DNA from: UBA6770 sp965661115
GTDB taxonomy: Bacteria; Bacteroidota; Bacteroidia; Flavobacteriales_G; Salibacteraceae
Direction of reading: 5' to 3'
Assembly (NCBI GenBank): GCA_965661115.1
Contig: CBFICO010000041.1
Coordinates: forward strand, 1 to 20,036
Length of the DNA: 20,036 bases
Shown here piece after piece: positions 7,572-15,333 of the stretch (position 1 is its first letter; each line of letters opens with the position of its first letter). The notes beneath the pieces are model-generated. The model was not told the DNA's origin and made no database searches. It saw nothing but the letters and a program-made list of their open reading frames with translations. Both the position numbers and the translations under genes were made by a program.

Positions 7572-7639
7572 GAGATTCCGCATAGAAGTTTCATAAAAAT
7601 TCCTATCTAGAATTTACTCAACTAATCTTGCGGAATGAC
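7572..7639 (-). repeat. Hairpin repeat, module 2 (inverted)
   Basis: On the minus strand it begins GTCATTCCG and ends CGGAATCTC, the same ends as module 1, which lies in the opposite orientation 30 bp away. The ends pair (ATTCCGCA 7575-7582 with TGCGGAAT 7629-7636). The tip is AAATTC (7597-7602), 7-nt loop, GAATTT (7610-7615). The internal sequence differs from module 1, so the ends and the hairpin shape are conserved rather than the body. The outer ends of the pair form a GTCATTCCG/CGGAATGAC terminal inverted repeat over 7473-7639. Confidence 0.65.
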
Positions 7640-7669
7640 GATATATTTAAGGAGAAGGATAGTAAATAA

Positions 7670-8428
7670 ATGTCAGAAAACCACAACAATAACTGGTACT
7701 CCGAATGGTTTAACACACCATACTATCATCTTTTGTATAAAGATAGAGATGAGAGCGAAGCAGCGCAATTTATTCAAGCACTACTCACTTTTCTTAACCC
7801 TTCCGAAAATGCGCGCATACTAGATTTAGCTTGTGGAAAAGGGCGTCATTCAAAAAAAGTAAACGAACTTGGGTTCAACGTTACGGGTATCGATTTATCC
7901 GAAAACTCTATTCAAAAAGCGCGAAAATGCGCGAACCAGCATTTGCATTTTGCGGTGCACGATATGCGCGAACCGTTTAAAGCCAATGCTTATGATATTG
8001 TGTTGAACTTGTTTACCAGTTTTGGCTATTTCAATGACGATACCGACAACCAAAAAGTACTAAACGCGGTTGCTCAAAACCTAAAACCAAAAGGGACTTT
8101 TGTACTCGATTTCTTAAATTCTTGTTTGGTGGTTAAGGAACTAATTCCTTACGAAGGAAAAACTATTGAGGGTATAACTTTCAAGATTTCCAAGACGTTT
8201 GATAATCATGTTATTGTAAAGCGTATTGAGTTTTCAGATAAAGGGAAGGACTATAAATACGAAGAACGAGTTACTGCATTCTCATTAGCCGATTTAGAAG
8301 AGTTGTTTTCCACTTCTAACCTAAAAATAAAACACGTTTTTGGCGATTATAACTTGCAACCTTTTAATGAAGAAACCAGTGATCGGTTGATTATTGTTGC
8401 TGAGAATGGTGGAAACAGCATACGATAA
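7670..8428 (+). CDS. Class I SAM-dependent methyltransferase
   Basis: Cytoplasmic protein of 252 residues with a Rossmann-type methyltransferase domain. Motif I is LDLACGKGRHS (51-61), which binds S-adenosylmethionine. The acidic residue binding the ribose follows in TGIDLS (D75). Later motifs are HDMREPF (97-103) and the strand FVLDFLN (144-150). The C-terminal 100 residues form the variable substrate part. The substrate cannot be told; this general type (Methyltransf_25-like) acts on small molecules in many relatives. The ATG at 7670 follows purine-rich sequence (AAGGAGAAGG). The gene is bracketed by hairpin repeats (7473-7639 before, 8471-8519 after) and stands alone between a terminator and a convergent operon, so it does not belong clearly to either neighbour. 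Confidence 0.88.
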   Translation: MSENHNNNWYSEWFNTPYYHLLYKDRDESEAAQFIQALLTFLNPSENARILDLACGKGRHSKKVNELGFNVTGIDLSENSIQKARKCANQHLHFAVHDMREPFKANAYDIVLNLFTSFGYFNDDTDNQKVLNAVAQNLKPKGTFVLDFLNSCLVVKELIPYEGKTIEGITFKISKTFDNHVIVKRIEFSDKGKDYKYEERVTAFSLADLEELFSTSNLKIKHVFGDYNLQPFNEETSDRLIIVAENGGNSIR

Positions 8429-8470
8429 TTTAGCCAAAATCTATGTGTAATAAATCCATTTTGAGGAGCT

Positions 8471-8519
8471 GAGATTCCCTGCCGGAGTCTATCCCGTTGA
8501 AAAACGGGGCGGGAATAAC
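8471..8519 (-). repeat. Hairpin repeat, degenerate module 3
   Basis: On the minus strand it begins GTTATTCCC and ends GGGAATCTC, close variants of the ends of modules 1 and 2. ATTCCC (8474-8479) pairs with GGGAAT (8511-8516). The tip is a perfect CCCGTT-GAAA-AACGGG hairpin (8493-8508) with a GAAA loop. It lies between the convergent methyltransferase gene and the glycosyltransferase operon. It could help end either transcript, but it lacks a T run. Confidence 0.5.
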
Positions 8520-8558
8520 GGGTATAGTAAGTATTGTAATTCTTTATTTATAACAGCA

Positions 8559-10037
8559 TTATCCTGAAGCATGCTTCACGGAATAAATTCCAATCACACC
8601 AAAGCCAAATGCCATCATTAAGTGGAAAGGAAGTAAGCCACTATCTCGTAAATAAACACCAATACCAATGGCCAAGATAAAATACAAGGATAAACCCAAC
8701 TCTAAATAAGTAAGTGGGTTGATGCGTTTAGTTAAGTATTTATTGTTTTTCCAAACTCCTCCGTTACTTTCTATATTGAATTTTGGCGTTCTAACAAACG
8801 GGCTCTTTTTGCCTGAATAACCTTCTAAAACCGCCAGTGCATTATGCAAGGACAAGCCCATGTAAACCGACAAGAAAATTGGGAATGAGGCTATAAAACG
8901 GACAAAACCTTTCCATTTGTTATCGTAGTTCATGGCAGTGGAAGTCCAATAAAAAAAGGCTATAAAAACAAAGCTGAGGGTAAAAATCGTAGCTATTTCA
9001 AATAAATAGCCATACTCTCTAAAGTTGTGTTTGATGAACATTAGTGGTACGCTTAAAAAACCAGTAAGCACAATACACACAAATACAAAGCTGTTCATTA
9101 AATGAAAAATAGCGTGAACTTTCGAACTTGCAGGGACATCAGATGCCCTAATTACTTTATCCAAATTTTTAACCGCACATTCTGCAGCACCTTTGTTCCA
9201 GCGGTATTGTTGTGTTTTAACGGCGTTCATTACTGCAGGTAATTCTGCTGGTGAACCGATATCCTCTATGTACTTAAACTGCCAACCTTTGAGCTGCGCA
9301 CGGTAACTCAAATCCAAATCCTCAGTAAGGGTATCAGATGCCCAACCTCCTGCATCTTCAATACAGGTTTTTCGCCAAATGCCAGCGGTTCCGTTAAAGT
9401 TCATAAAATGTCCTGCGGCATTTCTACCTCCCTGCTCTACTGTAAAATGAGCATCTAAACCAAAAGCCTGCAAACGTGTAAGTAGGTTGTAATTCTTATT
9501 TAAATGCAACCATTTGGTTTGAACCAGTCCAATTTTCTCGTGCATAAAATACTTGAGCCCTTCTAATAAAAAGTGTTTTGCTGGAATAAAATCAGCATCA
9601 AAAATGGCAACAAACTCTCCCTTTGCAACCTCTAAGCCCTCAGCCAAAGCACCTGCCTTAAAGCCCATTCGTTTTACTCGGTGAACGTGTTTTATGTCAA
9701 ACCCCTCCTGCTGAAACTGACCTACTTTATTGGCTACCAGTTCAAATGTTTCATCGGTTGAATCATCTAAAACCTGAATTTCTAATTTTTCTTTTGGGTA
9801 ACTGATTTTAAGGGTTGACTCTATAAGACGTTCAGCCACATATTTTTCATTAAAAATGGGCAGCTGAATTGTTACAATAGGATACTCATCTAATGCAGGT
9901 GGATCTGCATCCGTTTTTCTATTTCTTTTTGATTTTCTGTAACTTAGGGTAAGTGTAAGTTGAGAAATGGAATACAAAAAAATGAAAAGAATCAATGTTC
10001 CATACACCAAAAAGATTGTCCAAATAAGAATATTCAT
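8559..10037 (-). CDS. Cellulose-synthase-like processive glycosyltransferase (GT2), membrane protein
   Basis: Integral inner-membrane GT2 enzyme of 492 residues. A membrane segment at 4-30 precedes the cytosolic catalytic domain (about 50-300). Three or more membrane segments follow (about 313-335, 347-366, 378-400, 447-465 and 468-487). All signature residues are present: DDSTD (91-95), DAD (147-149), TED (238-240) and QQYRW (276-280, the Q-x-x-R-W motif). This set is typical of processive beta-glycan synthases and of ceramide glucosyltransferase-like enzymes. There is no PilZ domain at the C-terminus and no bcsB, bcsZ or other cellulose gene nearby, so cellulose itself is unlikely. It is the last gene of an overlapping six-gene operon. 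Its ATG shares one base with the stop of the DPM-like gene (TAATG). Donor sugar and acceptor are unknown. Confidence 0.88.
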   Translation of the reverse strand: MNILIWTIFLVYGTLILFIFLYSISQLTLTLSYRKSKRNRKTDADPPALDEYPIVTIQLPIFNEKYVAERLIESTLKISYPKEKLEIQVLDDSTDETFELVANKVGQFQQEGFDIKHVHRVKRMGFKAGALAEGLEVAKGEFVAIFDADFIPAKHFLLEGLKYFMHEKIGLVQTKWLHLNKNYNLLTRLQAFGLDAHFTVEQGGRNAAGHFMNFNGTAGIWRKTCIEDAGGWASDTLTEDLDLSYRAQLKGWQFKYIEDIGSPAELPAVMNAVKTQQYRWNKGAAECAVKNLDKVIRASDVPASSKVHAIFHLMNSFVFVCIVLTGFLSVPLMFIKHNFREYGYLFEIATIFTLSFVFIAFFYWTSTAMNYDNKWKGFVRFIASFPIFLSVYMGLSLHNALAVLEGYSGKKSPFVRTPKFNIESNGGVWKNNKYLTKRINPLTYLELGLSLYFILAIGIGVYLRDSGLLPFHLMMAFGFGVIGIYSVKHASG

Positions 10038-10741
10038 TAACCTAGATTTTTAGCTATCGTCCACAAAATTTTGTATCCCGCAAGTACGGTCCCTTTAACT
10101 GTACCAGAAATTTTAGAAACGCCGATTCTATTTCTATAATCTACAGGCACTTCTGCTGTTTTTAAGTTCAATTTTGCTGCTTTTACTTGCATTTCCACCG
10201 TCCAACCGTAGGTTTTATCTTGCATTTGTAACCCAATCAAAGCATCTCTTTTAATTGCTCTAAAAGGTCCTAAATCGGTAAAAGTAACGCCATAAAACAA
10301 TTTTATAAGTCGGGTAGCTAACCAATTGCCAAAAACTTGAGGGAAAGTCATGGAACCTTTTTCTCTATGACCTATAGCACGGCTACCGATAACCATATCA
10401 ACATTATCGTTTACAATTGGCGCAATTACTTCGTTAAGTTGCTCGGGGAAATCGGAATAATCTGCATCTAAAAAGACAAAAATATCAGGTGGTTCTTTTT
10501 GATTCAGTAAGTAGTTTATCCCCTTTAAACAAGACGCCCCATACCCCTGAAAACTTTCTACCAAAACTGTTGCTCCCTGCTCCTGTGCCTTATTTTTTGT
10601 TTGATCGGAAGAGTTATTATCTACAACAACAATCTCACTTACAAGTGATTTATCAATGTCTTTTATAACATCAGCAATAGCGTTTTCTTCGTTAAATGCG
10701 GGAATTACCACCGCTATTTTTTGTTGGTTGGTTTTACTCAT
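10037..10741 (-). CDS. Dolichol-phosphate-mannose-synthase-like glycosyltransferase (GT2)
   Basis: A 234-residue soluble GT2 of the DPM1 type, which transfers a sugar from a nucleotide sugar to a polyprenyl phosphate at the cytoplasmic face of the membrane. The GT-A domain shows VVIPAFNEE (11-19), the nucleotide-binding D41 in VVDNNSSD, the metal-binding DAD at 92-94, and the downstream TDLGPFRAI block typical of DPM-like enzymes. There is no C-terminal membrane segment, so it is the short form. The acceptor lipid and sugar (mannose, glucose or other) cannot be read from sequence. Its start overlaps the repeat-protein stop by 8 nt and its stop overlaps the next glycosyltransferase start by 1 nt. 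The natural reading is that it primes or supplies a lipid-linked sugar to the neighbouring membrane GT2; that is inference. Confidence 0.88.
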   Translation of the reverse strand: MSKTNQQKIAVVIPAFNEENAIADVIKDIDKSLVSEIVVVDNNSSDQTKNKAQEQGATVLVESFQGYGASCLKGINYLLNQKEPPDIFVFLDADYSDFPEQLNEVIAPIVNDNVDMVIGSRAIGHREKGSMTFPQVFGNWLATRLIKLFYGVTFTDLGPFRAIKRDALIGLQMQDKTYGWTVEMQVKAAKLNLKTAEVPVDYRNRIGVSKISGTVKGTVLAGYKILWTIAKNLG

Positions 10742-11648
10742 TGTCTAGATTCACTTTTGATTCTAGCACACCGTTTTCATTGTAGTATTTCCACTCTCCT
10801 ACAGCAGTGTTTTTAGTATAATATCCTTCCGACTTTACAATACTATCTGGGTAAAAACTTCTGTAAAAACCGTGCTTTCTGTCGTTGGCAAAATCCGCTT
10901 CTTCAAAAGGGTCACCGCTTTCACTCCAGAAACGCCACCAACCTATTTTTTCATTGTTTGAGAAATAGCCTTCTTTTTCTACATTGCCGTTTTTATGGAA
11001 ATAGCGCCAAAAGCCTTGTTTTTGATCTGCTTCAAACTCGCCTACCCATTTAATTTGTCCGCTCTCAAAATAGCGTTTAAACCAACCTTGTTTCGCATCG
11101 TTTTTCCAAGTTCCCGAAAACTCTAACTGACCATTTGGATAAAACATCTCCCAGTATCCTTCTTTTTGGTTGTTTTTGTATGCGCCCTGTTTTCTGATAC
11201 TTCCGTCTTCAAAGAAATATTTCCAGTAATCTTCCTTAGATCCATTTTGATAGATTCCAACTAGCACCAAATTACCTGTGGCATCGCAGTGGCGCCACTT
11301 ACCGTTCTTTAAACCCTGAGTAAATTCACCCTCACTTTCTATTTGACCATTTGGGTGAAAATATTTCCAAAAGCCATTCTCTAAACCATTTTGATATTGG
11401 CCTTCAGAGGCCAGCTGTTTGTTTTCGTAATAAGTCTTCCACCAACCAAACTTTAGCGAATCAAGTAGCCTCCCCTCTTCTTTAATTACTCCATTATTGA
11501 AATATGACTTTGTGTATTTCGGTGTTGTTTCCCAATCGGTAGTTCCTAAACCCGAAACGTCAAGAATTTCAGGTTTAAATGAAACATTAAACAATGCAAC
11601 TCCTAATAATAAAAGCTGTATCGATATGATTAACCAATCTCTTTTCAC
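10734..11648 (-). CDS. Protein of ten exact 24-residue YwqK/MORN-like repeats
   Basis: A 304-residue protein with an N-terminal hydrophobic segment (about 5-24; signal peptide or anchor), so the body probably lies in the periplasm. Residues 58-297 are ten tandem repeats of exactly 24 residues with no insertion or deletion. The pattern is E-G-x-aromatic, five or six polar residues, G-aromatic-W-K/R-aromatic-aromatic, x-x-N/S-G-x-hydrophobic (for example EGQYQNGLENGFWKYFHPNG). This is the MORN_2/YwqK family. Databases often name such proteins YwqK antitoxins, but nothing here suggests a toxin pair. The repeats form beta-hairpin ladders and usually bind proteins or membranes. The gene overlaps the polyferredoxin gene by 4 nt and the DPM-like gene by 8 nt. 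Its position between the redox and glycan genes could mean a scaffold role. Confidence 0.85.
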   Translation of the reverse strand: MKRDWLIISIQLLLLGVALFNVSFKPEILDVSGLGTTDWETTPKYTKSYFNNGVIKEEGRLLDSLKFGWWKTYYENKQLASEGQYQNGLENGFWKYFHPNGQIESEGEFTQGLKNGKWRHCDATGNLVLVGIYQNGSKEDYWKYFFEDGSIRKQGAYKNNQKEGYWEMFYPNGQLEFSGTWKNDAKQGWFKRYFESGQIKWVGEFEADQKQGFWRYFHKNGNVEKEGYFSNNEKIGWWRFWSESGDPFEEADFANDRKHGFYRSFYPDSIVKSEGYYTKNTAVGEWKYYNENGVLESKVNLDNE

Positions 11649-13030
11649 GCTTCGGTTTCATTAGGTTTTATAGTCGTTCTTTCGTTGCCAATCATAATTG
11701 GATTATCCTCTACTCTGTTCTTCTCTGGACCATTTTCTAGCTTGAGCACCCCTCTTGGACAAACCGCTGAGCAAATACCGCAACCCACACAAGAAGCTCT
11801 AACAATATTTTGACCTTTTTGAGCATAAGCTCGAACGTCAATTCCTTGTTCACAGTAAGTCGAGCAGTTACCACAAGAAATGCACTGACCGCCATTTGTT
11901 GTGATTCTGAAACGAGATTTAAAGCGCTGAACAATACCCATATAAGCGGCCATAGGGCAACCAAATCGGCACCAAACTCTGTTGCCCAATAACGGATAAA
12001 ATCCAACTCCAATAACTCCAGAAAATGCCGCTCCAATTAAAAACCCATACGGTTTGCGGAAATAGGTATAAATATCTAAACCTAAAAATGAATACTCACC
12101 CATAAAATAGCCATAAAGCACTACCGCGGTTACGATAACTATGTACGCCAAAACACCGTGAATCAGCCAGCGCTCCAATTTCCAAGCTTTAATGCTTTTG
12201 TCTGATAAATGTCTGAATGGGTCGCCAGCAGTTTCGGCTAATCCGCCGCAGCCACAAACCCAACTGCAATACCACCGCTTTCCAACAAAGTAGGTAATAA
12301 TGGGCGTTAAAACCGCAAACCCTAAGATTCCCCAAACAAGATAAAACATGCCCATGCTGCCCGAAGCTTCGGCGGTCATGTTATTGATATGCCAATCTTC
12401 AAAAAAGTAATAATTGAGTGGCCAAAAGTTCTTTAAATCCTTTGCAAAGTAGGGCTGCTCTTGATACATCCCCTCCAAAATTTCTGGAATAAAATAAGCC
12501 AAGAAAAATTGTGCAATCATTACGGAAACCGTTCGCCAGAACTGATATCTATTGTGTTGGTACTTAAAAATAAACTTGACTCCTAAACCTAAAATGGCAA
12601 TAGTGTACAAGGTTCCATATACAAACCATTGGCTGGCCGGCTTTCCTTTAAGCGCCATACTCAAGGGGTCAAAAAAGGCAATCATACCTGAGTTTCCTTC
12701 AGCATTTAACCCTAATAATTCTGGGAACCAATACAACTGTACATAAAACAACGTGAGCACCACACCACTTACCCATGCAAGCCAACCTTTATTGGTTAAT
12801 GAATTCTGCCAAATGCCATTGTTTTTTATTCCTTCCGTTTCGCCTGCATAAACCGTCAATCCATATAAAGTCATTCCACCTAAAAGAGCTGCAAGAAAAA
12901 AACACAACAATTTTTGGTCAAGCTCAACGCCAACCCAAGTGAGCATTAAAATTAATAACCCCGAAAAGCTGAAGAACAAGCCAAGAGGTACACCAATTTT
13001 CTGAATTGTATTTTTTGTTTGCGTACTCAT
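11645..13030 (-). CDS. Membrane-bound polyferredoxin (NosR/NapH-like 4Fe-4S protein)
   Basis: A 461-residue integral membrane electron carrier. Membrane segments lie at about 13-33, 41-61, 83-101, 136-155, 167-183, 227-248, 289-310 and 328-347. Two CxxxC motifs follow membrane segments, as in NosR and NapH: C255/C259 (with an extra C261, in WYCSWVCGCGG) and C354/C358-P (RVWCRFGCP). A C-terminal domain carries two classic 4Fe-4S clusters: C383, C386, C389, C393 and C414, C417, C420, C424-P. All ligands are intact. Relatives pass electrons between quinol or flavoprotein and periplasmic reductases. No nos, nap, nrf or ccoG partner is visible, so the acceptor is unknown. It overlaps both neighbours by 4 nt (ATGA). 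The flavoprotein two genes upstream is the obvious electron donor candidate. Confidence 0.9.
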   Translation of the reverse strand: MSTQTKNTIQKIGVPLGLFFSFSGLLILMLTWVGVELDQKLLCFFLAALLGGMTLYGLTVYAGETEGIKNNGIWQNSLTNKGWLAWVSGVVLTLFYVQLYWFPELLGLNAEGNSGMIAFFDPLSMALKGKPASQWFVYGTLYTIAILGLGVKFIFKYQHNRYQFWRTVSVMIAQFFLAYFIPEILEGMYQEQPYFAKDLKNFWPLNYYFFEDWHINNMTAEASGSMGMFYLVWGILGFAVLTPIITYFVGKRWYCSWVCGCGGLAETAGDPFRHLSDKSIKAWKLERWLIHGVLAYIVIVTAVVLYGYFMGEYSFLGLDIYTYFRKPYGFLIGAAFSGVIGVGFYPLLGNRVWCRFGCPMAAYMGIVQRFKSRFRITTNGGQCISCGNCSTYCEQGIDVRAYAQKGQNIVRASCVGCGICSAVCPRGVLKLENGPEKNRVEDNPIMIGNERTTIKPNETEA

Positions 13031-13881
13031 TCTTTAAGGTATTTCACTTTATAGATATATGCCAAGTTTACTCCTATTGATTGCCCAACATTTCGGCCGA
13101 AAAGCACTCCATAAGCACCAGCAGCAAATCCCATTTTACCATTGCTAAATGGTCGGTAGTATGTGCCTCCTATTTTATGGTAAGATACTCCCAAGGTGGT
13201 AAACGGACTATTAGAACCATCTCGGTAATCGGTGCCTCCTTGCGCTTCTTGGTAATCGTAATAAAAATCGAAGTAATAATTTGAAGCTGCTTTGCCTACT
13301 TTGGCAGCAATTGGAACCGATGCCGGCGTTGGATTTGAACGTGAAGTATAGCCACCTTGCGCCATAAAAAACCAACCACCTTTCTTAAAATATTGTACTA
13401 CTAACCTGCTATCAAATGCAGTTGCCTGCTGTCCGATAGCATTTAATCCTTGAGTTGGATAATTGGTCATTGGAGTTGAAAAACCAAAAGCTCCTAAAAG
13501 GCTAAAAGTGCCGTTTTTTAGATCTTTATTTACCGCTCTTGCCTTAACAAATGAAGACACTTCTTGTAGGTTCGACCAGTTGTTTGCTGTCATTACATAC
13601 GGCACGTTTACTTGAACATCTAGCCAATTCAATAATCCTGCTGAGAAAAATGCACTGGCACTTGTGGTGGTTCTTCCAATATTCAATAACCCAGGTGCGG
13701 CGTAGTACTTACTAAAATTATCGACCGTGACACCGGCTACTGCATCCAAATTGCCTTTTCCTTTCATGAAACCATCAACTGCAGGCTGAGCCGCCACCGA
13801 CACGCTAAGAAAGGAACAGCCTAGTATTATCCAAAAATATTTGCCCAACTTCTCTTTTTTACTTTCCAATTTGTGGCGCAT
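13027..13881 (-). CDS. Predicted outer-membrane beta-barrel protein of unknown function
   Basis: A 284-residue protein with an N-terminal signal peptide (hydrophobic stretch 16-31, cleavage near VAAQ). The rest alternates short amphipathic strands with Gly/Asn/Ser turns and many Tyr/Phe, as in a 10-14-strand outer-membrane barrel resembling transporter-like barrels of aromatic degradation clusters; this family link is weak. The start at 13881 lies 55 nt inside the end of the flavoprotein gene, in another frame. A TTG at codon 12 would shorten the overlap and still keep the signal peptide, so the true start is uncertain. The stop overlaps the polyferredoxin start by 4 nt. The location between two redox genes suggests it belongs to the same pathway, perhaps letting a substrate through the outer membrane. 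Confidence 0.7.
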   Translation of the reverse strand: MRHKLESKKEKLGKYFWIILGCSFLSVSVAAQPAVDGFMKGKGNLDAVAGVTVDNFSKYYAAPGLLNIGRTTTSASAFFSAGLLNWLDVQVNVPYVMTANNWSNLQEVSSFVKARAVNKDLKNGTFSLLGAFGFSTPMTNYPTQGLNAIGQQATAFDSRLVVQYFKKGGWFFMAQGGYTSRSNPTPASVPIAAKVGKAASNYYFDFYYDYQEAQGGTDYRDGSNSPFTTLGVSYHKIGGTYYRPFSNGKMGFAAGAYGVLFGRNVGQSIGVNLAYIYKVKYLKE

Positions 13882-15155
13882 TGACGGTTAAATGATTGAA
13901 CTATTTCGTTCTCGTAGGTTTGGTAAAACTCGGGATCGAAGTTGGCATCCTTTAAATGCGTAAGGACATGCCCAATGCTTTCTCTGTTTGACAACCATTT
14001 ATCAAACAACTCGTGACGCATTCTAATTCCAAAAGTGTTAATTCCGATGAACTTTTGGGTGGCCTCTTCAAAAACCAAGTGAATAGCAACTTTTTTAGCG
14101 CTATTCTCCCAATAAAAGTTGCTTTGTCCATCAAGTGGTTGTGCCGAAACTAGCCCATATGTTTGGTACTCAATATCAAAAAACTTGGCCGAGTTAAACC
14201 ATACACCTGGTTTGTATTCTGTGCGGTTTCCAGTAATGGTTTTTGCTAGGGTTTCGCCCATCATTCTACCCGTGTACCACACTTGCTCAATGTTTCTTCT
14301 GCCCGAACTTACTTTTCTGAGTTGAACACAATCACCCGCAGCATACACTTTAGGCAAATTGGTTTCTAAGAATTCATTCACCAAAATTCCTCGGTCAATT
14401 TCGAGTTCAGTCTCTTTCAAAAACTCTACATTCGGACTTACCCCAGCAGTCAATCCCACAAACTTGCAATCTATAATACCGTGCTTGTCGGTTTTAATAG
14501 CCTTTACCCTTCCATTTTCGTCGGATATAATTTCTATAAGATTGGTATCAAAAAGCAGGTTAACCCCATGCTCTGTTATGTGATTGCTGATGAGTTCACC
14601 TTCTTCTTTTGGCAAAACGTTTCCCCAAAACCGATTTTCGCGCACCAAAAAATCGACCTCAATTTTTCTACTGCGCAGCATTTCAGCCATCTCAACACCA
14701 ATGAGTCCTCCGCCAACTATTACTGCTTTATTAATGCCTTTGGTGTTTTCTTCCATCAGCTCTAAATCGGTGTAAGAATACAATCCTTGAACTCCTTTTA
14801 AGTCTTGACCAGGCCAACCAAATTTGTTGGGTTTAGAACCCAAGGCCAAAACCAGTTTGGTGTATGTGGTTGATTTAGAATTTGAAAAATGAAGCCTCTG
14901 CTGATTAAAATCGATTTTATCTACATGAGCAAAACACAATTCAATTCTATTCTTCTGCCAGAAACCGTCCTCATAGGGTTTCATGTGCTCTTTTTTCATG
15001 TGACCCATGTAGGCATACATGAGCGCAGTTCTAGAGAAAAAATACTTGGTCTCTGATGAAATCACCTCAATCTCGGCCTCAGCATCTCTTTTTCTGATAT
15101 GGCGAGCTGTGGTAATACCAGCAATTCCGTTTCCTATAATTACAATGCGCTCCAT
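13827..15155 (-). CDS. NAD(P)/FAD-dependent oxidoreductase (pyridine nucleotide-disulphide reductase superfamily)
   Basis: A 442-residue cytosolic flavoprotein of the rubredoxin reductase / NADH-nitrite reductase N-terminal type. The FAD site is GNGIAG (8-13) at the very N-terminus. The NAD(P) site is GGGLIG (148-153). The second FAD motif is YAAGDC (271-276), and LALGSKP (103-109) is also typical. There is no redox-active CxxC pair, so it is not a disulphide reductase. It should move electrons from NAD(P)H to a one-electron carrier, and the polyferredoxin encoded in the same operon is the likely partner. The C-terminal 110 residues have no motif that I recognise. It is the first gene of the overlapping six-gene operon. 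No clear TAnnTTTG was found upstream in 15156-15333. The DUF547 gene is divergent. Confidence 0.9.
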   Translation of the reverse strand: MERIVIIGNGIAGITTARHIRKRDAEAEIEVISSETKYFFSRTALMYAYMGHMKKEHMKPYEDGFWQKNRIELCFAHVDKIDFNQQRLHFSNSKSTTYTKLVLALGSKPNKFGWPGQDLKGVQGLYSYTDLELMEENTKGINKAVIVGGGLIGVEMAEMLRSRKIEVDFLVRENRFWGNVLPKEEGELISNHITEHGVNLLFDTNLIEIISDENGRVKAIKTDKHGIIDCKFVGLTAGVSPNVEFLKETELEIDRGILVNEFLETNLPKVYAAGDCVQLRKVSSGRRNIEQVWYTGRMMGETLAKTITGNRTEYKPGVWFNSAKFFDIEYQTYGLVSAQPLDGQSNFYWENSAKKVAIHLVFEEATQKFIGINTFGIRMRHELFDKWLSNRESIGHVLTHLKDANFDPEFYQTYENEIVQSFNRQCATNWKVKKRSWANIFG

Positions 15156-15333
15156 GTTTTCAAAGTAAGCAAAGAAAGGCGGTTGATTGGAAGATTGTTG
15201 TCAGGATTTGGACAATAGATTTTAAAAGAATGAAAAAGTACTACTAGCACAAAAACAAGAAAACAGATTTGTACACTTCTATACATTATCAATCAAAAGG
15301 TTCCCTAATCTTTGTTGTTTCAATTAGACATAT

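Noticed and set aside
7635..7823. 62-codon plus-strand reading frame overlapping the methyltransferase start
   Set aside because: It lies over the methyltransferase N-terminus in another frame and its sequence shows no protein-like features.
8493..8508. CCCGTT-GAAA-AACGGG hairpin as an intrinsic terminator
   Set aside because: Neither strand has a T run next to it. It fits better as the tip of a degenerate copy of the local hairpin repeat.
8559..10037. Cellulose synthase BcsA
   Set aside because: It has no PilZ domain, it is short, and no bcsB, bcsC or bcsZ is nearby. Only the GT2 core motifs are shared.
10734..11648. Toxin-antitoxin system, suggested by the common YwqK antitoxin name
   Set aside because: No toxin-like partner is adjacent. 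The gene is embedded by overlap in a redox/glycosyltransferase operon, and the name reflects only the repeat type.
13027..15155. Frameshifted single gene spanning the flavoprotein and outer-membrane protein
   Set aside because: The downstream product begins with its own signal peptide and is a different protein class, so these are two genes.
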